A DNA stretch of 64,000 bases, from NCBI GenBank assembly GCA_029975055.1, contig JARKPU010000010.1:1-64000 (forward strand), written 5' to 3'. A model generated the notes under the pieces. It was not told where the DNA came from, did no database searches, and saw nothing but the letters and a program-made list of their open reading frames with translations. Position numbers and translations under genes: made by a program. This DNA comes from Anaerolinea sp. (lineage in GTDB: Bacteria; Chloroflexota; Anaerolineae; Anaerolineales; Anaerolineaceae). Shown here piece by piece: positions 58,809 to 64,000 of this stretch. How positions within the stretch are numbered: the first letter of the stretch is position 1; each line of letters begins with the position of its first letter.

Positions 58809-60542
58809 ATGCTGCCTCATTCTAAAAAACCTCAACCCTTGAAGGGACATTGCTTTGCCGTCGCCTGCTATCGAAGGATGCTCCATTCGACCATCATCCT
58901 CCTGTTGCTTTGCACATGGATCACACTGCCCGCGCCAGGGCAGGTCTACGCGGCTGCAACGGTGAGCCTGGTTGCCACAGAAGACACGTGGTTGAAGTTG
59001 AGCAATTCCACGGCGAATTACGGCGGCGCAACGACGCTGCAGGCACACGCTCAGACCAGTGCCCGCCAGCATCCGCTGATCAAATGGAACCTCACCAGCA
59101 TCCCTGCAGGGGCAACCATCACCCAGGCGAGTATCACCTTTTATGTGATCGATTCATCCTACTACGTCTATAACCTGTACCAGATGAAGCGGCGTTGGGT
59201 TGAGGGGACGAATAACGGCACGGCAGGAACCGGGGCTAACTGGTTGAACTTCGACGTGGGACCTTCCGATAAATGGGGCGCATCCGGCGCAATTGATACG
59301 ATCACAGACCGTTACGATACCAACCTTTGGGACACGACCGAGAACACGTTCACCGCAAAGGGAAGTGTAACGATTTCCCTGAATGCGAGCGGCATCGCGG
59401 TGCTGCAATCCTGGCTGGCTGCTCCAACAAGCAATTATGGCCTGACTATTCAATTCCCCAACGCGCCGGCCCTGGGCGCTGATCCCTGGATCGTCGCCTC
59501 CAGCGAAGCGGCGGAGGCATCGCAACGACCAACCCTTCAGATTACCTATTCTCTCCCGCCCGCCATCACCGTCGCCGGCTCATTGAGCGATTTCACCGGC
59601 AACATCGGCATGGCATCTGCAGAGCAGTCCTACACCGTCTCGGGCAGCGACCTGGCCGAAGACATCACCATCAGCGCTCCGCCGGATTTCGAAATTTCGG
59701 CCACCTCGGGCAGCGGGTTCGGGGCCACGCTCACCCTGCCGCAAAGCGGAGGGGTGGTTGCCAACACGACGATCTATGTGCGCTTCATCCGCTCCACGCC
59801 CGGTTCGTCGAGCGGAGTACTCACCCATACCAGCGCGGGAGCCACCCCGGTGAGCATCCCGCTCAGCGGAACAGCCGGCAACGGCCCGCCATCAGTCACT
59901 CTGCTTCAACCTGCCGATGACGCCACGGGAATCGGCTACCCGGTTCTGTTGAAGGTATCTGTCAACGACCCGGATTTGAACGACGATCTGACCGTCAGCT
60001 TTTACGGGCGGGCGGCGGGGGCAATTCCGGCGGAGGAGAGCGAGCCTTATGCGCTCATCGGCACGGTCAATGACGTTGTAAAAGGCGATCACCCCGGCCG
60101 GTTATGGCAGGGGTTGACGGAGAACGTGGAGTATGAGTGGTATGTGACTGTTTCAGACGGCAACACACTGACGACCAGCCCTACCTGGAGCTTCATTGCC
60201 GGCGCCCCCACCGCGGCGAACCTCAACTACTTCCGCGCTTCTCGCAATCCGGCGGGCGTGCTCCTGAGATGGGAGACGGCTTCAGAAACCGCCACGGCCG
60301 GCTTCAACCTCTACCGGCGCGAAGGCGATGGCCTGTTCATACAGATCAACCCTGCGTTGATCGCACCACAGGCGGCCGGCCAGCCGTTCGGCGCTGCCTA
60401 CGAGTATCCAGACACAGGCGCTGAACCAGGCGCGACGTATGAATACCGGCTGGATATCCTCGCAACCAGCCTGGCGGTGAGTGATTCAACCCGGTTGATC
60501 TCCTACCCGTACTCGATCTCGCTGCCCTTGCTGGCGCGCTGA
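58809..60542 (+). CDS. secreted DNRLRE-domain protein with Ig/FN3-like domains
   Basis: Signal peptide; 'VATEDTWLKLSNSTANYGGATTLQAHAQTSARQHPLIKWNLTSIPAGATITQASITFYV'; later 'NYFRASRNPAGVLLRWETASETATAGFNLYRR'. Confidence 0.75.
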   Translation: MLPHSKKPQPLKGHCFAVACYRRMLHSTIILLLLCTWITLPAPGQVYAAATVSLVATEDTWLKLSNSTANYGGATTLQAHAQTSARQHPLIKWNLTSIPAGATITQASITFYVIDSSYYVYNLYQMKRRWVEGTNNGTAGTGANWLNFDVGPSDKWGASGAIDTITDRYDTNLWDTTENTFTAKGSVTISLNASGIAVLQSWLAAPTSNYGLTIQFPNAPALGADPWIVASSEAAEASQRPTLQITYSLPPAITVAGSLSDFTGNIGMASAEQSYTVSGSDLAEDITISAPPDFEISATSGSGFGATLTLPQSGGVVANTTIYVRFIRSTPGSSSGVLTHTSAGATPVSIPLSGTAGNGPPSVTLLQPADDATGIGYPVLLKVSVNDPDLNDDLTVSFYGRAAGAIPAEESEPYALIGTVNDVVKGDHPGRLWQGLTENVEYEWYVTVSDGNTLTTSPTWSFIAGAPTAANLNYFRASRNPAGVLLRWETASETATAGFNLYRREGDGLFIQINPALIAPQAAGQPFGAAYEYPDTGAEPGATYEYRLDILATSLAVSDSTRLISYPYSISLPLLAR

Positions 60543-60662
60543 GCCTCTCGGTAGAAGAAGATCCATGGGGCGCACCGGGCTGACAGGCGGTTCAGACAGA
60601 TCGAGGCATTTCACAATTTCGTTGCCGTTTTGAAAAGAAAATATGCCAATCCAGAGATTCTT

Positions 60663-60670
60663 GCTATAAT
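60663..60670 (+). promoter_or_regulatory. extended -10 promoter (TGC-TATAAT) of the peptide cassette
   Basis: TTGCTATAAT 60661-60670, ~20 bp upstream of the PqqD-like start. Confidence 0.5.
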
Positions 60671-60691
60671 TTTTTAACAGGGGGGAAATGC

Positions 60692-61003
60692 ATGGCAGAA
60701 ACCCACGCTCAGAGCACTGCATTGGCTGCAGTTTATAAGAAAAGCGAGTCGATCATCTCGCGGAACATCGCAGGCGAGGCCGTGCTCGTTCCCTTGCGCC
60801 GCAACGCCGCCGACCTTGATAACATCTATGCCTTGAATGAGACGGCCGCGCTGGTCTGGGAAAGCCTGGACGGGGTGAACACCCTGCAGAACGTGCTCGC
60901 TCGGTTGACTACAGAATTCGAGGTGGGAGAAGCCGAAGCCGAAAAGGATCTGCTCGAGCTGATCGCCCAACTCGAATCGCTTGGCGCGGTCATCAAGGTA
61001 TAA
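60692..61003 (+). CDS. PqqD-like RiPP recognition element protein
   Basis: 'VLVPLRRNAADLDNIYALNETAALVWESLDGVNTLQNVLARLTTEFEVGEAEAEKDLLELIAQLESLGAV': typical PqqD pattern. Confidence 0.88.
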   Translation: MAETHAQSTALAAVYKKSESIISRNIAGEAVLVPLRRNAADLDNIYALNETAALVWESLDGVNTLQNVLARLTTEFEVGEAEAEKDLLELIAQLESLGAVIKV

Positions 61004-61007
61004 GCCC

Positions 61008-62123
61008 ATGGAATGCCCGCAGACCGAACCCCTCGACCAGCCCGGCTTCTTCGAACGCCTGGCAGCCAGCGGAAAGCGCATCCCCCTCTCCGGTTCGCTC
61101 GAAGTGACCTTTCGCTGCAACCTGCGCTGCGTTCACTGCTATCTGGGCGATTTTCGCAATGGAATCGCCGGGCGGAAGGAGCTGAGCAAAGAGGAAATCT
61201 GCGGGATTCTTGACCAGGTGGCCGATGCCGGGACGCTGTGGTTCCTGTTCACCGGCGGCGAACCTTTCATCCGGCCCGATTTTTTAGAAATTTACCGGTA
61301 CGCAGCCCACAAAGGCCTGATCCTGACGGTCTTCACCAACGGCACGCTGCTCACCGAGCGCATTGTGAAGGAGCTGGCCGACCTGCCGCCCAAGCTGATT
61401 GAGATTACGCTCTACGGGGCAACCGAGCAGACTTATGAGCGCATTACCGGGGTAAAGGGATCATACGCTCGCTGCATGCGGGGGATTGATCTCATCCTTG
61501 AACATGGGCTTCCTTTAGGCTTGAAAACCATCATGATGAAGGATAATTACGAGGAATTTGACAAAATAAAAACATTCATAACAAGCAAAGGTTTGAATTT
61601 CCATTACGATCCGTTGCTGGTTGGCGCATTGGATAAATCAACATCCACATTTCCGCAGCGTCTCTCGCCTGATGAAATCGTCGCCATTGAATTAGCCAAT
61701 CAGAACATCCAGGCCGAACTTGAGAGTATGCTTGAAAGAAATAAGCAAATTCGGTTTGATAACAATTCACTCTATATTTGTGGAGCAGGTAACAACACCT
61801 TCCACATAGACCCGTATGGTAGTTTAAGCCCATGCTTACTTTCCCGTGATCCGCAATTCGACCTGACGAAAGGAACCTTTCAGGAAGGGTGGAATGGCGA
61901 CCTGAGACAGGCCCGCTCTCAACCGGCCATGAATCGAAACGGCTGCAAAGACTGTGATTTGCTAATCCTGTGCAGGCAATGTCCTGGACGATCTACCCTC
62001 GAAACAGGAAACCCTTACGATCCGGTCGATTACTTCTGTCAGATTGGAAAATTACGTGGAAAAATGATGAGGAAGGATAACGGTTTCCACGAGCAAGGAG
62101 TCTTTCATGGCTGGGAAACTTGA
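61008..62123 (+). CDS. radical SAM/SPASM peptide-modifying enzyme
   Basis: 'FRCNLRCVHCY' (CX3CX2C) at 61116-61139; SPASM-like Cys set 'ICGAG', 'SPCLL', 'NGCKDCDLLILCRQCPG', 'YFCQIG'. Confidence 0.92.
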   Translation: MECPQTEPLDQPGFFERLAASGKRIPLSGSLEVTFRCNLRCVHCYLGDFRNGIAGRKELSKEEICGILDQVADAGTLWFLFTGGEPFIRPDFLEIYRYAAHKGLILTVFTNGTLLTERIVKELADLPPKLIEITLYGATEQTYERITGVKGSYARCMRGIDLILEHGLPLGLKTIMMKDNYEEFDKIKTFITSKGLNFHYDPLLVGALDKSTSTFPQRLSPDEIVAIELANQNIQAELESMLERNKQIRFDNNSLYICGAGNNTFHIDPYGSLSPCLLSRDPQFDLTKGTFQEGWNGDLRQARSQPAMNRNGCKDCDLLILCRQCPGRSTLETGNPYDPVDYFCQIGKLRGKMMRKDNGFHEQGVFHGWET

Positions 62124-62316
62124 AGAAAACCGCGTCATTCAGAAGCCTTACGTCTCACCGAAGGTTGAGGTTATACCGCTAAAACCTAAACACACTATGC
62201 TAGGATTATGTTATTCATCCTCATTGGGCACCGGAGCAATAGAAGGAAGTGGATCTGCGGGATGTCAATATTATGACATTAATAACCAATTGACTGATTG
62301 TTTTACACGAGGATGA
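62107..62316 (+). CDS. putative RiPP precursor peptide (69 aa)
   Basis: MAGKLEENRVIQKPYVSPKVEVIPLKPKHTMLGLCYSSSLGTGAIEGSGSAGCQYYDINNQLTDCFTRG; overlaps rSAM 3' end by 17 nt with AAGGAG upstream; leader YxxP motif, Cys35/53/65. Confidence 0.75.
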   Translation: MAGKLEENRVIQKPYVSPKVEVIPLKPKHTMLGLCYSSSLGTGAIEGSGSAGCQYYDINNQLTDCFTRG

Positions 62317-62320
62317 TCTT

Positions 62321-63226
62321 GTGCATGGACAACCTGCTGCAGTAGCCGCCTGCATCCGGATGCTTTTAGGGGGTGTGTTGGTAGAATTCGATTCTCCTGG
62401 CGGTTCATTCGGGTTGGTTGCTGCTCCAATTCACCATAAGATAAGGAACGAAATTCACCCTGAATTTACCATTCATGTATTACCTTACCAGCCAGGGACC
62501 ATCGCATTTAATGATCCAGTTTTTCGGCTGAACAATTGGGAAATAAGCTCGTCTGAAGGAACGACCTTCATCTACAATCGAAATGTCAATCAAGTTGATA
62601 TTGAACGGTCAATCATTCTGGAAATCGATCCCCAACAGGGAATTGGTAAGCTTTATATCGGCGATCGAGAGAACAGCCGGCCGGCGGAGAATCAGATTGA
62701 GATCCCTCCCCTTGGTCTCGATGAAATCCTGGCAGTTCATCTATTATCGATGGGCCGGGGATTGATGTTTCATGCATCGGGTATTTCAACTCAAGGAAAC
62801 CGAGGGCTGCTATTCGCAGGATATTCAGGTGCGGGAAAATCGACCATTGCCAATTTATGGGTTGAATGCAGCCAGGGAGCTTTTTTAGGCGATGAGCGTA
62901 TTGCAGTAAGGCGGAGGGGAGATTTCTACACCATGCAAGGAACAGCCTGGCATGGGAAAGGGAGAACTACGGTTCCAGGCGAGGTTCCTCTGACCTCCCT
63001 ATTCATTATTCAGCATTCCACGGCAAACTGGTCACGCCGCCTCTCAATACAAGAAGCATCTTCACACCTCTTGCCACACGCTTTCTTACCGAATTGGAAT
63101 GAAAAAGGGATGGCATTTTCCCTGAGATTCCTTGAAGACCTGTGCACATCCGTGCCATGTTATGAATTAGGCTTCACCCCCAATCAAGACGCCGTAGATT
63201 ATGTGAAATGGCTGATCTCCTCATAG
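62321..63226 (+). CDS. HPr-kinase-like P-loop protein
   Basis: GTG start; 'GLLFAGYSGAGKSTIANLWVECSQGAFLGDERIAVRR'. Confidence 0.8.
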   Translation: MHGQPAAVAACIRMLLGGVLVEFDSPGGSFGLVAAPIHHKIRNEIHPEFTIHVLPYQPGTIAFNDPVFRLNNWEISSSEGTTFIYNRNVNQVDIERSIILEIDPQQGIGKLYIGDRENSRPAENQIEIPPLGLDEILAVHLLSMGRGLMFHASGISTQGNRGLLFAGYSGAGKSTIANLWVECSQGAFLGDERIAVRRRGDFYTMQGTAWHGKGRTTVPGEVPLTSLFIIQHSTANWSRRLSIQEASSHLLPHAFLPNWNEKGMAFSLRFLEDLCTSVPCYELGFTPNQDAVDYVKWLISS

Positions 63227-63684
63227 AGAATACCGACTTCGGTTCATTAACCACTGAACTGCTCGGTCAGGGGCACACAGTGAGGTTCCGCGTCCATGGA
63301 AATAGTATGCGGCCTTTTATTTTCGATGGTGATCTGGTGGAAGTAGAAAGAGTTGCACCAGCTAATCTGCAAACAGGGGATGTGGTATTCTGCCGGTTGA
63401 GGAACGATATGCTGGTCGTCCATAGGATCATTGGGACAAGTGAAGGAGATCTCCTCATCAAAGGCGATGCGCTGCGATCATCCGATGGAATAGTTCCACG
63501 AGAAGACGTCATAGGTGTTGTTAATGCAGTCATTCGCCGGGGTAAACGCATCGCATTGCGAAATGCTTGGACAAAAATAACTGTTAAATTTTGGGGGGCC
63601 TGTACACCACTCAGATACCTACTTAGCTATACAAGATCGGCTATATACCGGTTACTCGCCAGGGGAGTCAGACCAACGGATTAA
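63208..63684 (+). CDS. S26/S24-type signal-peptidase-like protein
   Basis: 'VHGNSMRPFIFDGDLVEVERV', 'LQTGDVVFCRLRNDMLVVHRIIG', 'IKGDALRSSDGIVPREDVIGVV'. Confidence 0.82.
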   Translation: MADLLIENTDFGSLTTELLGQGHTVRFRVHGNSMRPFIFDGDLVEVERVAPANLQTGDVVFCRLRNDMLVVHRIIGTSEGDLLIKGDALRSSDGIVPREDVIGVVNAVIRRGKRIALRNAWTKITVKFWGACTPLRYLLSYTRSAIYRLLARGVRPTD

Positions 63685-63718
63685 TCCATTGTTCAAGTTT
63701 TCACCATAGAAAGCGGCG

Positions 63719-64000
63719 ATGTTCAACCTTAAGCTGAATCAATTGGCTACGTGGATTACCATAGCTATTCTGCTCTCACAGACGGGTTGGCAAGCTTCTG
63801 CTCTACCAACCAGCCCTTCTGTGAGCAACTCCATACGTGTCCTTGAGTCCGATCAACGACATATCATCCTGGAGGTCACCACCCCGGTATACCAGTTTAG
63901 AACAGCCGCATCCAACCAGGGGTCGTGTGAATTCTTGGATGTAGACGGATGGGGACTGAACGGAATCCCGGGCGAACCGGCGTTACCCATCAAAGGCGCT
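63719..64000 (+). CDS. secreted protein, 3' truncated; N-terminus resembles a C25 (gingipain-like) peptidase propeptide
   Basis: Manual translation: MFNLKLNQLATWITIAILLSQTGWQASALPTSPSVSN...GSCEFLDVDGWGLNGIPGEPALPIKGA; signal peptide and 'PGEPALPIKG' motif. Frame open to window end. Confidence 0.45.
   Translation, partial: MFNLKLNQLATWITIAILLSQTGWQASALPTSPSVSNSIRVLESDQRHIILEVTTPVYQFRTAASNQGSCEFLDVDGWGLNGIPGEPALPIKGA

Noticed and set aside
60692-63684. Lasso peptide cluster interpretation
   Set aside because: RRE, HprK-like and YxxP leader features fit, but there is no asparagine-synthetase-like cyclase or transglutaminase-like B2 protease, and the main enzyme is a radical SAM/SPASM protein.

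Overview
High-GC bacterial chromosome window, probably Chloroflexota/Anaerolineae-like (an inference from gene content, not a search). It holds about 40 genes. (i) A PAS/GAF histidine kinase and NarL-type response regulator. (ii) A ~1.7 kaa multicopper oxidase with FN3 modules and Gly-rich repeats. (iii) An ABC exporter operon with a winged-helix regulator. (iv) A disaccharide/oligosaccharide locus: GH65 and GH94 phosphorylases, sugar ABC importer, LacI regulator and a TIM-barrel glycosidase-like protein. It carries three matching TGTAAGSSCTTACA operators. (v) A second plant-glycan locus: D-apionate-lactonase-like protein, GH127, sugar ABC importer and GH78. It starts with a LacI regulator whose promoter is a near-textbook TTGACA-N17-TATGAT with two identical 16-bp palindromes. 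(vi) A two-gene unit of a triple-GAF STAND-like NTPase and a second NTPase-like protein with a degenerate P-loop. (vii) At the right end, an AT-richer cassette of PqqD-like RRE, radical SAM/SPASM, a 69-aa Cys-containing precursor peptide, HPr-kinase-like protein, S26-type peptidase and the start of a secreted protein with a gingipain-propeptide-like motif. This is a candidate uncharacterised RiPP system and is the most exciting item. A dispersed ~58-bp palindromic repeat family (four copies) sits at 3' gene ends. Both SBP-permease junctions carry strong intercistronic hairpins. All functional calls rest on motif recognition by eye; no searches were run.
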